Origin: Cyanodermella asteris
Lineage: Eukaryota; Ascomycota; Lecanoromycetes; Ostropales; Stictidaceae
DNA: 54,816 nt
Direction of reading: 5' to 3'
NCBI GenBank assembly: GCA_900618795.1
Contig: UYJD01000002.1
Span: 2,669,984 to 2,724,799 of the forward strand
Both the position numbers and the translations under genes were made by a program. The notes under the pieces are model-generated. The model was not told the DNA's origin. It saw nothing but the letters and a program-made list of their open reading frames with translations, and ran no database searches. Shown here one piece after another: positions 21,951-33,481 of this stretch (position 1 is the stretch's first letter; each line of letters opens with the position of its first letter).

Positions 21951-23878
21951 AAAGAGCGTTCACGTCGGCTGTTCTGACAGGGGCTTCTTGCTGTCAAATT
22001 CACAAGCAAGCAGCCAAGACACCGGCTGCTTTCTTCGATTGATACTTTATCATTCTGTGAGGAAAATGGGAATAAAGTCCTTATTTCGAGCGAAATTCAT
22101 GTCAAGACTGTTCAGGCCATGAGAAGGTAGTTCATTGAATCTGTACCTGACTAGATTCAACTAGCATTCATTTTTATTTTATTTTTTGGCATCAGGACAA
22201 CCGTCGTCCCGGTGCGTCTTACCCAAGTGTTTCAGTTGGGCGCCAGTATAACCAGCATTGCAAGGCGAGCTGACAGAAGTGTTGACAGGAACACTGAACC
22301 ATTCACCTCCCTGCCCAGGCCCCTCAAGACTATTCAACGTAGCTGTAAAGGTGCTCAAAGAAGTAGCATACGCAGGAGGGGGGAAAGTGAGTGCGCAGCG
22401 ACTTCTGTCAGCCCGCCTCGATTGTGTATCGTACTCGTTGAAGTTAGTACTTTACCTGTAGAACGAACTCACAGGAAGGACGGTCTTTCACCTGAGTCGG
22501 AATGGAGCGGAGTGGAATTTTCGGGCCAGTAGTGGATCAGCATTCGTGCATCGAAGCAAAGCCGAGCTCGACGTTCGTGGAGGGAAAAGGATATGGATCA
22601 AAACTGTTTCTCCGCAGATAAGAACAAGGGCAACCAAAGGCGTCGTCCGAAGAGTCCGGGTCTTCGGATGGGGCTTCAGTTTACTATTCCCAGACTGCTT
22701 AGCCTGTATGTTGGCCGTTCTGGCGTGCATCCAGGCCGTCGTCTTTCCCCTCAGCAACCGACGTCGACAGTGTCCAGTGAGATGGCGTGGAGCGCGTGCA
22801 AAGTTTAAATTCGATCCGTTTCACCAGCATCGGATGCCGTCGATAGGATTGACTGCGATTCTTATTGCCTGCTTCTTTCGGGCGTGCATGCAGGTCCCAG
22901 ATCCAGGGAAACGAGGTGGTCTTCTTCTCCACTTTTTTTTGCAATTCCCCCTCTCGAGCCGCATCGCATCGCATCATATCACGTCGTGCCGTGACGATGC
23001 TGGCTTCTCACCATGCCATCGATCCTCCAATAATGCCTTTATCATCACGCACCCGCTGCTCACCCGGGCTTAGCCGCGTTCTTATTCTGGCCTGACCCGG
23101 CCCTCAGTCTGCTGTAGCTCGCTCCCACTGAAGCGGGCACTATCTCGGAGATCCTTCGACGACATGCCGCAGACGCCGTACTCCCCCATAGTCCCCATCT
23201 CTGCTTGTCATTGGCATGCACTCTGCAGAGCTCCCCTGCCGGTCTGACTCCGCTTCTGAGCGCATCTGCGGTGGTGGATGTGGTGTGAGTGGGCCTCGAA
23301 AGGGCTCTTTGCTCTGCCCATCTTCTACCCACACCCAACAGCAAATTTGCCTGTTGACCCTCGTGCCGGGCCCTCTTGCTGACCTCGTCAGCGTCACCCT
23401 GCTGAGGATCTCCGGTGCGCTGTCAGGGACGACCACGGTTCGCCCGATGCGTAGGAATGGTAGAGCGTGCATACATAGGCTTTGGCGACCCTGTGGCTCC
23501 TCTGCCCGCCGAAGACTTCCACCCATCGGCCTCTGCTCGAACAGTAAAGCTTCAAACTGAAGTCCAAGTCAGGCATTCAACTTACTCACAGTCAACTCAG
23601 TGTTGACATCTTGTCACTCCTGATGAAGTATCTGGCACTTCGCTTTTCCACCTCCATCTACATGAGAACCGGCAAACGAAGACACATTTTCTAGCCCTAT
23701 CTGTCACATTGATAACTTGACCTGAAATACTGTCGCTACACAAAGACGAAACATTCAGCCTGCATATATACGCAGACAGGCCAAGTAGTCGACGGATATT
23801 GCGTCTTCAGTCTCTTGGAACCCATTCTTCAGGGTTTCGATCATTTTCCCATCCTCATACTCTTCCACATCACCCAGG
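21951..23878. other. 1.9-kb intergenic region
   Basis: No gene is supported. A 175-residue plus-strand frame (22546-23073) has an irregular composition and no motif. An A/T-only patch lies near 22170. The right part should contain the promoter of the ACT-domain gene. Confidence 0.4.
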
Positions 23879-25321
23879 ATGGAGGCATCAAGGACTCTCA
23901 TCAACGCGCAGATCAACTTTATAGTAAGTCTATCACTTTTGATCGACACCTCATTTCATCTCTGGACGGAACTACCTTATTGACCTCAACCAGGACGACA
24001 CCTTACGCCTGATCCACATCCCACGATCATGCTACGATGCCCATCTCCAAACCCTCCTCCAACTGCTGTTCGACGACAACAGAGAGAATGGCGAATCTGC
24101 AAATTCGGAACAGCTCTGGTCCATGCGACATCCCTTCTTCAACATCTCCTTCAACTCCGTCGAATGCTCCGTCCTCTGCTCAAGTCACCTAGCCGAAAAG
24201 TACTTTGGCCACTGTGCCATCAGTTCCAACAACAGCACCATGACAACCTCCGCTCCCTCAGTCTCGAGAGAGGACTTTGTCGTTATTTCGGTCGAGGGCG
24301 AAGGACTGGAAGCAGGGCAGCGTGTGCTGGATCTGACCACCCCACTCGCAATGGCGTCAATGTGAGCAGATTCCACCTCGTCTCACCTCACCTCCTTTTC
24401 ATTCCATTCATACGTCCCCTCTCCCCTGCATATCCTCCCTACTCAAACCACCCCGCACGTCACATGTTCGTTTCACTAACAACCTCGCCCCCTTCCAGTC
24501 CCATCTTCTTCATCACAACCTACTTCTGCGACTACATCCTCGTGCCCCAAACCTCCCGCCTCTCCGTAATCTCCGCGCTCGAAGAACGAGGCTTCATCTT
24601 CGAATCCGTGCCCTGCAGCAACACCCACGGCGCCCACTGTTCCTCCGACCCACACGTCAACGTCGCCGCCCACCACCGCAACCGCTCCAGCATCTCCTCC
24701 TCGTCCCTCGCGCGCACCGGATCCCAAACTAGCAACCCCTCCACCCCACCACCCGCCTCGATCGCCGAGCTCCAATCCCGGACGTTCGCCATGCTGTCCA
24801 AACGAAACATCGAACTCAAGGTGCTGAGCGAGATCCGCCTGACGCAGTGTGCGGGCCGCCGGGACCCGATGAACCTGGGCCACGGGCCGAACGCACACGG
24901 TCACGGCCCCAATGCGCAGGATCTGAGTTTGCAGATGGGGATCGTGCGGTGTCTGGCTCGTCCGCCGCGGTTTCTCTCCGCGACTCTGACCGCGACCGAT
25001 CCTCCGGCGTTCCTGCTTGAGGAGTCGACGAAACAGAACATCTTCAACTGCGGCTGGGCGCCGGGGACCGAGGGCGAGATACTCCTCGGCGGGGCCGGGG
25101 TGACGTTGGTGCCGATCATGATGGATTTGGAGGTCCTACCACTAGAGGCGACGGGGATCGTGTGTGGTGTTGCGGGACGGTTGGCGGAGGCGACGCAGGG
25201 CGGGTTGGGGGCCATCGAGATGAGTTATCTGAGCACGGCACGCACGGGGACGGTGCTGGTTGAGGAAGGGGATTTGGGGGATGCGACCAAGGCGCTGGGA
25301 TTGGGAGAGGGAGGGAACTGA
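23879..25321 (+). CDS. GATS/CASTOR-like ACT-domain protein
   Basis: Three exons (23879-23923, 23994-24361, 24499-25321) give 411 residues; introns of 70 and 137 nt have donors GTAAGT and GTGAGC. The N-terminal part reads EASRTLINAQINFI-DDTLRLI, then IHIPRSCYDAHLQTLLQLLF. The exon 2/3 junction rebuilds the ACT-like strand-helix-strand element (IPIFFITTYFCDYILVPQTS, ISALEERGFIFESVP) characteristic of the GATS/CASTOR family, the cytosolic arginine sensors of animal TORC1 signalling. A second module at the C-terminus has EATGIVCGVAGRLAEATQGG and MSYLSTARTGTVLVEEGDLG. The fungal protein's ligand and partners are not known to me, so amino-acid sensing is inference by family. A Ser/His/Pro-rich insert sits at about residues 175-220. 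Confidence 0.8.
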
Positions 25322-25769
25322 GGGGGGGGCCTGCTGGTATTGGCGTGGGTGTCGGGATGATAGCGTGAGTGATTACCCCGATGTCTGAATGGCGTGGCGG
25401 AGGCGGTATTGTGTCATATGGCGGCCATTTGTACTATTAGGGTCAGGGACCCAAAATTTCATTGCCTCGCTTTTCGGCAGGCGGTGAAATCCACAGAGAC
25501 GGCTGAGCTGCATCATTTGCAATCAATGGGACCATGTATTTGACGACGCTTTGGACAAGGTTGCAAATCCGTTGGTTTTTTGTGACAATCGTATGGCTGC
25601 CTGGAATTATACGGGTCAAAGTGGATGCCAGCCAACACCGTGCAGCACTGCATTTTCCTGGAGCCGAGTCAGCTTCTGCCTCCTGCCCAATTCCAATCAC
25701 AAGGACTGTTCGAGGGCCTGCTGGCAAAATGGTAGAATCCATTCAATCAGTCCACGGTCCTGGACACGG
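25322..25769. terminator. tail-to-tail 3' region, ACT-domain gene / VPS54
   Basis: Convergent stop codons are 448 nt apart. The short plus-strand ORFs are not convincing. It should hold both transcript ends. Confidence 0.4.
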
Positions 25770-28700
25770 TCAAGACTCTTCCGCGTGAGACGCTCTCTCA
25801 GGATCCTTTGATTCCTGCTCCTGCTTGGCCGGAGTATCACCGGCCTTTTCATCATCCATCTTCTTCTCATCCGTCTTTGCATCATTCGCACCATTCTTCT
25901 TGACCTCAGCAGCCGGCGCCGTAGAAGCCTGACCCGCAACCTTCTTGTCCTCGACGATCTTTACAATCGCATCTCCGATATCACCTGCAGCCTCGAGTCG
26001 ACCGATCCTAGCTTTGAAGAAATCAGCATCCCGACGTAACCTATCCTACAATTAGCGATCGTTGCATCCCGAACATGTCAATCATGACTGACCTCTTCTT
26101 TGCATCCGCGGTCCGTAGCTCGACGTTTGAAAACGCCTTGCTCCAGACCTCCTTGTAGCCGGCCATGACCTGAGCCATGATACCCACGACCGTGCCCTCG
26201 GGTAAATGCCTACTCAACACTTTTTGCAGCATCGTCGTCTCTTTGACCAATGTCTCCATATATGTCCCCACGGCCCCGCCATCGGCCTTCTCCCAATCAA
26301 TTTTCTTGAAGCTAACCACATGAGCCGTTGCCCGGCCATTCATGATTTCGACCAACTTATCCACGATCCCCGCCTGATGCTCCTGCAGCGTACGTTTCAC
26401 TTTGTCGAAATCCGCCAATACACCGCTACCGACGCCCGCGCTGGGTAGGTAGCGGCGGACGGATTCGCGGATGTAGGGGACTAGGGCGGCGACGAAGGAG
26501 AGGGCTTGATTGGAGAGGGCGAGGTGTTTTGTGGTAATGTTTTTGAGACCGGCGGAGCGGGTGGCGCCGGCGCCGAGGATGAGTTGTTGGGAGCGGGAGT
26601 TGAAGAGGCGGAGGAAGTCAAGGAGGGAAAGGGCAATGTCGGGTGCAAGGGCGGGGATGCAGGTGACGAGCTGCAGGTGTGTGACGATTCCGGTGAGGGC
26701 CGCGAGAGCAGAGGAGGGGAGGAGGAAGGACTGTTCGTCGAGTTCGGCGGTTCGGACTGCGGGTTTGCCGGCTTTCCCTGTATCGACTTGGGGTGTCATG
26801 GGACGACTGGCAGGTGTCGAGAGGCCGTTCGTTGAGGATTCTGTCGGGTCTTTTGACGCGGATGAAGGATCTGGCTCTTTGATGGACGGCAATTGGACGC
26901 CCAGGCCGTTGCCATTGGCTATTGCGGCATTGCTTGACTTTTGAGCTTCGTCATGCCATATTACAGTCGCTTGAGACCAAGTCTCGATCTCTTTGGTACT
27001 GGCATCCGTGATCAGCTTGAGTTTCTCGGATTCATCAGCACCAAAATCGCGTGCATCCCAGGTGTCAGCGTCCATCTTGCGAACGAGACCCTGTCTCTCA
27101 GCTTCACCAGCAATCTGAACAAATGTCTTGATATGGTCTTGGACGACTGTTTTCAAAGCAACGCCACTTCGACCTGAGATAGCTTCGCACTCATCTGCAA
27201 ACAAGCGATTCAGTGTAAAGTATTGCAGGAAATGTGCAATATCGAGGTGCGTGCTTTGTTCCGATCGCACCTTGAGAAGCTTTGTTATCTGGTTCTGCGA
27301 TATGTCGACGGCTTGACCAAGCTGACTCGACATGTCGAGCACTTGCTGGATCTCGTCTTGCGGAATGATTGCAGGGCTGAGGGGACCGGTCTCTTCGCGT
27401 AATCTCACATCCATCGAGCTGTTTCTGGGGCTCATCATGGGACTTCTCATTGGTGACCTCGCGCCAGACGGCGGAGCGCCAAGATTGCTTGTAATATCCA
27501 AGAGGACTTTGACCTGCGTGCCGAGCCGGCGAAGAGCTTCTCCAACGTTGGAGTAAATGCCTCTGAACATCTTCTCTGCATCGTGCTCGTCGAGAGCACG
27601 AAGGTTGCGGGCGAGGACGGCGGATCGATCTTGCGGCGTCCTCGACCGGCTTGCTGTCGTAGCTACCGACGTCGTTGACTCGGCGTCATCGTCGCTGGAG
27701 CTTGGAATATGCCGGCGAATAAGGTTCTTCAACTCCTTTTGCACCGCCTCGCGATAGGTAAACGTCGCCTGCATAATACAATCCGACTTGGCCAACGCCT
27801 TTAGCTGCAAGCGAAGGTCTTCTCGAAACTTGGGGTCGATCTCCATATACGCTGGCGTCTGCAGTCCTGACGGTGTTCGTGAATGCTGACCACGTCTCCG
27901 ACTCGAAGCTGAATCCCATCGCCGGAAAGTGTCGTTCGCCGGAACTCTGTCCACATGTTGCCGTAAGTCTCCCAGTAACGTGGCCATAAATTTGGCCTTC
28001 AAAACCGTGCCAATGCGCTTCTTAAGATACGCAATGTCGTCGCCAGCAGATTCAAGAGCCTTCAGCTCTCGCAGATTTATTAACGGTCCTGTATGCGATA
28101 CGAGTTTTGAGTGATCTCCTTCCTCTGCGGAATTGCTCTCCTGCCCCGAAATCAGCCTTTCCAGCCGCGACAAGTTGTCCAGCGCAGCCTCAATCTCGCC
28201 ATGTTCAACCTGCTTCTCGATACTGCCGAACCCGTTCATGATGCTTTCCAGCTGCCGTACCGCATCGCCAAGTCGCTGCAAGTTATCTCGTTTCCGCTTC
28301 ATAGCAACCACTTCGAGGCCTCCAACCGCCATGTTCCGGTCCAGATTCGCCAGATCCTCCCTCAGCACGGCAATTTGCTTGACACTATCCTCTGCCTCCG
28401 CATGCAACTCTCTCAAGCTCTTGAGCGCGTCGAAGAAGGACGTCGATGCCGTAGATATCGCCGAAATCAAATGTATTTCCACCGTGTCCATGTACCAGGA
28501 AAGCTTCTCCTGCAAGATTGCGTTTGCGGCCAGCGCTTTCCGCCCACCACTACCGGCCGCTAATTCCTTGGACTCGGTGCCCGCGGGCGGCGTGACCAGC
28601 TCCGACTTTTCGCTGACAATGTCAAAGATCCTCGGGTTCTCCAGGTGGAAGTCCTCGTCCAGATATACGCTGGGTATCGTCGATAGCGGCGCGACCGCCA

Positions 28701-29396
28701 ACCCCGGTCTTCTCCGCCCATCTGCGCTGCCCCTCCGCCTCAGAGACGGAGACTCCAGCGGAGTCGCAGGTACCGTAATCGAAGGGGTTCCCGGTGTCTG
28801 TGCTACTCCAGACGGCCTCCTCTGCATGCCATGAAATTGTGTCTGCGCCCCGTCAGCGCTCGAGTTCCGCCTGTGCCCTGATTGTGGTCGGGCTTCTGCC
28901 TCCTCTTTGGCCCGCCGTAATGCATCGTAGAGAGCGCCTGCTTGCACAACGTATGCATTGAACGTGCTCGGCTCGACGTGGGGTATCGAAGTGAGTATAA
29001 CCGGGGGAATATCTCGAGTCGACGGGGGCCTGACACCACTGGGCGCGTGAGTGTGCGGGAGCAAACCGGTACGTATTATAGGAGGCTGCAGCAATGCAGA
29101 TATGGCTATAGAACAAATGTCAGCTCAGTCTCTTCGTCGCGGGATCGTTCGGCTCAATGTGTACCGTTGCTGCTTGCTTCTGCGATCGTGTCGCCTGCCT
29201 GATTCGACGTCGCCAGCGACAAGATCGAACTTGTCGTCGATGTGCGCCGCGTCCGCAAGCTTCCGGCTCGCGAGCCAGACGGCCGTCTCTGGCTATCATG
29301 CTGGGGAAACGGAAAGCCGGGCGATTGGCGTGGGACTGGTGATTCGGGCGCTTTCAGGGCACGAGAGGAACGGGGAGAGCTGGGCGGGGAGGACAT
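25770..29396 (-). CDS. vps54: GARP tethering complex subunit Vps54
   Basis: Three exons (29396-29165, 29105-26093, 26040-25770) give 1171 residues. Intron 1 (59 nt, GTACAC...GCTGAC...TATAG) joins ASSN to AISALLQPPI. Intron 2 (52 nt, GTCAGT) ends at the second of two AGs 5 nt apart; only that one keeps the frame (AKKR-LRRDADFFKAR). Residues 1-60 are a Ser/Arg-rich leader. The Vps54 N-terminal region includes SVYLDEDFHLENPRIFDIVS and AILQEKLSWYMDTVEIHLIS with predicted coiled coils. The Vps54 C-terminal domain starts near residue 700 (LDIAHFLQYFTLNRLFADEC, SGVALKTVVQDHIKTFV). GARP tethers endosome-derived vesicles at the trans-Golgi. The C-terminus is an acidic/lysine-rich tail (KTDEKKMDDEKAGDTP). 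Confidence 0.93.
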
Positions 29397-29875
29397 GTCG
29401 TGTGCGCGGTGAGGAAACGAAAGTCGGTCCGCAGAATCATCGGAAGGGTATCATCATGCAATTATTGTAGCAAGGTCGCAGCATCCGCCGTTTGGCAAAC
29501 AGACAGGATCTTGGTGGTTCTGGATGTCACTGTCTGAATGAGCCGCCGAATCGGGAAACTCTGGGGCTGACAGCTTGCAACTGCGGATCAAACCGATCCA
29601 CGCCAACGCCTCGATTCTACCTGTGATTGATGTTTAATATACAAAAGGACCACGACCATGCTAGTTGTATGTATGTGCAGAATATGGGGGTGGCCATTGC
29701 AATTAGGATTCAGCGGCGAAAACGGAAGGGGAAATGTTCAAGGCATCTTTTCTATGTCATTCTCTTGGCTATCAATCAAGTGCAGCACCGCTTCGTGTGA
29801 AGCATAGTAAGCGCAACTCGGCCTAATACAATGATCGTCTAGCGATTACATATACCAGATGCCACCGCCAAGTCA
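29397..29875. other. intergenic region, VPS54 promoter / TRK 3' end
   Basis: About 0.48 kb lies between two minus-strand genes. It must contain the VPS54 promoter and the TRK polyadenylation region. No further gene is seen. Confidence 0.45.
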
Positions 29876-32470
29876 CTACGTTGAGTGTCTCGGACCAATT
29901 CTTGTAAAATTTGTGAGGGCTCTCTTGCCAATATCCACGCCGCTCGCAGCTACGGCCAGCACTTGGCCAAAGCCTCGTCGGGCGCGTGAGCTCTCTTCTC
30001 CATTCTCGGCGGTACCACGTTGTGTGACACTCATCGTTGGTGCAACAAACCCATTCTCATCTTCGACGGTCGACTCCTGATTAGTCCGGTTCGTACGATA
30101 TGTCTGAGTCCTGAAAAGGCTTTCACCTGTGTCATCTAGGTGTACGGTGCTTGCCCGTCTCCTCAATTGTCTGCGGTCGCTTTCCTCCTCCTCCTTTCGG
30201 TGTAAGGCCTCGGACGGAAGGAGGATGGCCCTGTCCAGTTCGTACGGCAAACCTCGATGGCGACCACGAATTTGCATAGCAATGATGACGAGTTTGCTGA
30301 TGACGCCAAACTCCGCTGAGAAGCTCGCGTTGATACCTGGATAGCCAAGACTGAGACCAACAGTACCGTAGGCGCTGACAATCTCGAAGAAAACGGCAAA
30401 CATGTCGAAGTCTGGCTGGTCCACAGTGGCGATACGAGTTCCTTCAGCGATGGCGATAATAAACCACCCGATGAAGATGAACCACAAGTCGAACCCGAGC
30501 TGTTTCCTCAAGTGGTTTCCAATGTAGCTTGGCTCTTTGCTGTCGCCTTCATGTTGTTCTGCGGCCGAGAATATTCCCAGGGAACGCTCCTCGTAGACAT
30601 TTGTTCTTCGAATACTGATAGCAACGGGAAAGACTGAGATGTACATCATGATGAGGTAGCTCATCTTAATGCCTGGATGCAGATTGGCAATGTTGACGCA
30701 GGACGTGCCGGCCGTTCGAGTCGAGACGGCCTGGAAAAGGCCGTCGAGGAATCGATACGCCGGGGGAAGGTCGGTCACAACGGGATCGTTCAGGTCCAGT
30801 ATAATAAAGAAGACCAGATCGATACCATTCAACAGCACGAGAATGCCAAACAATACCCAAGTGGCGGCCGACGGGAAGAGCAGTGTAAAGCAACGTCTCG
30901 GATGGTCCAAAAGGAAGCGCAACTCCTCATACAAGGGCCAGTCTTGCGGAACCAGCTTTGAAATCGACCAGATGACGAACCGCAGCATACAAGGAAAGCC
31001 TGTATTGCCAATAACAATCAAGAACGATCCAAGAAGCATGACCAACCATGAGGTGCCGAATGATATGAAGGAATCGGGGGTCAACGTGAAACCAACGTCG
31101 TTGAAGAAGGTAGCCGAAGAGAAGAAGCCCCACCAAACACGATTTTGGCCGTCACCATCGACAATCTGACCCCATTCGTCGGTGCGAACGATCCAAGGTA
31201 CGAGAATGATGATGCCGAAGACGTGGAAGAAAAGATAGTAGCCGACAAGAATCCCCAGCAGGGTTTTCAGCGAACGGTACTCGATGCCTCCAAGCTCTTC
31301 TCGCTGCTCCTCTGTCAGATCCACAAAAAGCGAATTGCGCCCAACTGTTGGTTGCCAGCTGAGATAAGCCACGGTACTCTGCGCAGCATCGGCAGAACTG
31401 TAAGGTCGGAGGCTGGACATGGAATTCGTGCGCCTCTTAGGCGTTAGGCTGCTGTTCTCCTCAATCGGGCTGGTCGGCGTTCTCAGCGCGTACGGGTTGC
31501 TTGGTGCGCGTCGATGTCTGGCCTCACTAGTGGCCTGATGGAAAGGTCGTGGTGGCTCCTCGATTGTGACGTTTGGACGAATCGAGTGGCTCTGACTCTC
31601 TGTACGGATTTTCAAGATACCGTGCGGGCGGTCGTCCTCGTCGTCTTGATTGTTGTCTTGACAGGCCTCCACTTCTTCCGGCACAGCGCCTTCGTCTGCC
31701 TCCCGCGGCCCGGGAATGCGCAGAGGTTTGGTGCTCGATTCATTGCGCTGCCTCTGTATGAACGAGATATGTCTGTCGGTGTTTTCGGTTTCGTCTGGAA
31801 ATTTGATGGCACGCGGCGAATGCAAGACCTGTCCATCTCCAGTGTCCGGCGTCTTATCTTTTTCTCGCTTTTCCGAGCTTGATGACGATGAGGAGGTCGA
31901 CTCGGGTACGGTTTCCATAACACCCTTGTCGCGGAAGCTCTCCGATTGCTCAATTGGTTGTATCGTGTTGTGCAAGATTCTGATAGGGCGACCTCTGACC
32001 CCTGCGGTGCTGCCGCGCTCAACATCGACGGAGTTCCGACTGAAGGATCTCATGAATGATCGCGATCGAGATTGCCTGCTTGCCATTGCTTCCTGAACGA
32101 CGTGCCGAAAACGCTTTTCGAACCAGTAGAGCCGGGCGATCACCACACCAGTGTTGATGAAGATGGGCGTACAGAATATGGGGATGATGTAGATTGCGAT
32201 TTGTTGATAGAGCGCCAATGTGTTGACGTCGATTGTGTTCAGTCCGGACTGGGTGGCAGCGCCACTTGCGAAGAAGAGGGCATCGATGTATGGGATCCGA
32301 CCGCCGCCGTACATGATGACGGAGCCGACAATAGCAAAGCCGATGATGATGATATAGTGCCAGGAGATGAAGCTGAGTGATCGCTTGTGGGGCAAATGTT
32401 GCAACCTCCCTTTGTAGCCATCATAGTCGATTCCAACCTGCTCGCAGGTGACCCGAAGCCAATTCGCCAT
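29876..32470 (-). CDS. trk1: Trk-type potassium transporter
   Basis: Single exon, 864 residues. All four Trk/HKT pore loops are visible: ASGAATQSGLNTIDVNTLAL after the first helices, SSATFFNDVGFTLTPDSF, STRTAGTSCVNIANLHPG and EIVSAYGTVGLSLGYPGINA. Each keeps its filter glycine. A roughly 300-residue hydrophilic loop (about 130-400, Ser/Glu/Arg-rich) separates the first pore unit from the second, the layout of fungal Trk1 proteins. It acts at the plasma membrane in K+ uptake. The N-terminus is short (MANWLRVTCEQVGIDYDGYK) and the C-terminal tail is basic, with RRQLRRRASTVHLDDTGES, a potential phosphorylation site. The ATG is the only one upstream of the first membrane helix. Confidence 0.95.
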   Translation of the reverse strand: MANWLRVTCEQVGIDYDGYKGRLQHLPHKRSLSFISWHYIIIIGFAIVGSVIMYGGGRIPYIDALFFASGAATQSGLNTIDVNTLALYQQIAIYIIPIFCTPIFINTGVVIARLYWFEKRFRHVVQEAMASRQSRSRSFMRSFSRNSVDVERGSTAGVRGRPIRILHNTIQPIEQSESFRDKGVMETVPESTSSSSSSSEKREKDKTPDTGDGQVLHSPRAIKFPDETENTDRHISFIQRQRNESSTKPLRIPGPREADEGAVPEEVEACQDNNQDDEDDRPHGILKIRTESQSHSIRPNVTIEEPPRPFHQATSEARHRRAPSNPYALRTPTSPIEENSSLTPKRRTNSMSSLRPYSSADAAQSTVAYLSWQPTVGRNSLFVDLTEEQREELGGIEYRSLKTLLGILVGYYLFFHVFGIIILVPWIVRTDEWGQIVDGDGQNRVWWGFFSSATFFNDVGFTLTPDSFISFGTSWLVMLLGSFLIVIGNTGFPCMLRFVIWSISKLVPQDWPLYEELRFLLDHPRRCFTLLFPSAATWVLFGILVLLNGIDLVFFIILDLNDPVVTDLPPAYRFLDGLFQAVSTRTAGTSCVNIANLHPGIKMSYLIMMYISVFPVAISIRRTNVYEERSLGIFSAAEQHEGDSKEPSYIGNHLRKQLGFDLWFIFIGWFIIAIAEGTRIATVDQPDFDMFAVFFEIVSAYGTVGLSLGYPGINASFSAEFGVISKLVIIAMQIRGRHRGLPYELDRAILLPSEALHRKEEEESDRRQLRRRASTVHLDDTGESLFRTQTYRTNRTNQESTVEDENGFVAPTMSVTQRGTAENGEESSRARRGFGQVLAVAASGVDIGKRALTNFTRIGPRHST

Positions 32471-33481
32471 TTCGAACGCTCAATGCGATAATCAAGCTTT
32501 CAAGAGATCCTGCTCGGGGCAGTACGGGGATGTTGTGTGCAAATGGCGATGGAGCTAAACAGTTTCCTGTCAACGGCAGAGAGGGCGGGTCGCTAAATAG
32601 GCACAAAGGCGAAGTAGTGTTCGCCGTGACGCAGCTGGCAGGAGCCAGTCGTCCCCATCATCGCGAAGCCGCCGCCGCCAGAGGCATACGAGAGTCCGCG
32701 CGTGGGTGACAGAGTGAAAGCGAGAGTGTTGTGTGCGGAGAAGGGAAGGCGGAAGTCAAGTCTCAGCAAGGAATCTGGAATCCTTCTCATCGGGTCCAAC
32801 CCGCCGCCGGCCTGACTGGGAGACCGTCTTGGCGCTGCACCTCCTTTGTCCATCTGTGATTTCATCAACTCAGCTTCTCCCTTCACGTGCACGCGCACGC
32901 CGGTCTGGGCACCAACGCACGACCGATGATAGTCCATGCATGCTAATCGCTATTTCTCATCCAAGTGTCTCACCCCTCCCATCACGCTACCAAGTCGCCG
33001 ATTCTCGTCAGAACCAAGGCGGGTGGGCAAAAGTGATGGCACAAGTTCATCAGCTTCTACTTACGCTACTTCATACAAACATACGTCGATGTACGCCATT
33101 ATAAGTACCTATAGATCTCGAGGCTGGCGTACTCCTAAAAGCAGGATTCGAACTCGGTAGAAGTGTTCCATTCGGAGATACTCCACGACTTCTACTCATC
33201 CGCCTTGCAACACTGTCAGAACGACCAGTCCGTTTGCAACTTCTCTTTATTTCTGACAGTCTACTGGCGCGATTCGAGTTGAGTGGTCACTGCACGGAAC
33301 AACCAAACGGCGAGTATGTCCACGGATTTGCCGAGACCCATCTTGGTGTACGACGGCAAACAAGGTGATCGTTGCACGGAAAAGGCTCTGAAATTGTGAG
33401 GTCACAAGTCGAAACATACTTAAAGGCTGTCGTTGGTACATATGCAACACCATCATCCTTACAATCTAACCGTACCCCACT
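32471..33481. other. intergenic region with a structured tRNA-like remnant
   Basis: About 1 kb upstream of TRK and downstream of the catalase-like gene. A 114-codon minus-strand frame (32593-32937) shows no motif. At 33144-33195 a Pol III B-box-like sequence sits beside nested inverted repeats, listed separately. Confidence 0.4.
33144..33195 (-). other. B-box-like motif with nested hairpins (tRNA-derived fragment?)
   Basis: On the minus strand GAGTTCGAATCC (10 of 11 to the Pol III B box) is followed 3 nt later by TTTT. Just upstream is an 8-bp inverted repeat (GTAGAAGT/ACTTCTAC, 33157-33164 and 33188-33195) enclosing a 4-bp hairpin GGAG-ATA-CTCC. No acceptor stem or proper T stem can be formed, so it is not a working tRNA gene. 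Confidence 0.3.

Noticed and set aside
33115-33200. A functional tRNA gene on the minus strand
   Set aside because: The B-box-like sequence is good, but the T stem does not pair (CCGAG/CCTGC) and no matching acceptor or anticodon arm exists at the right spacing.
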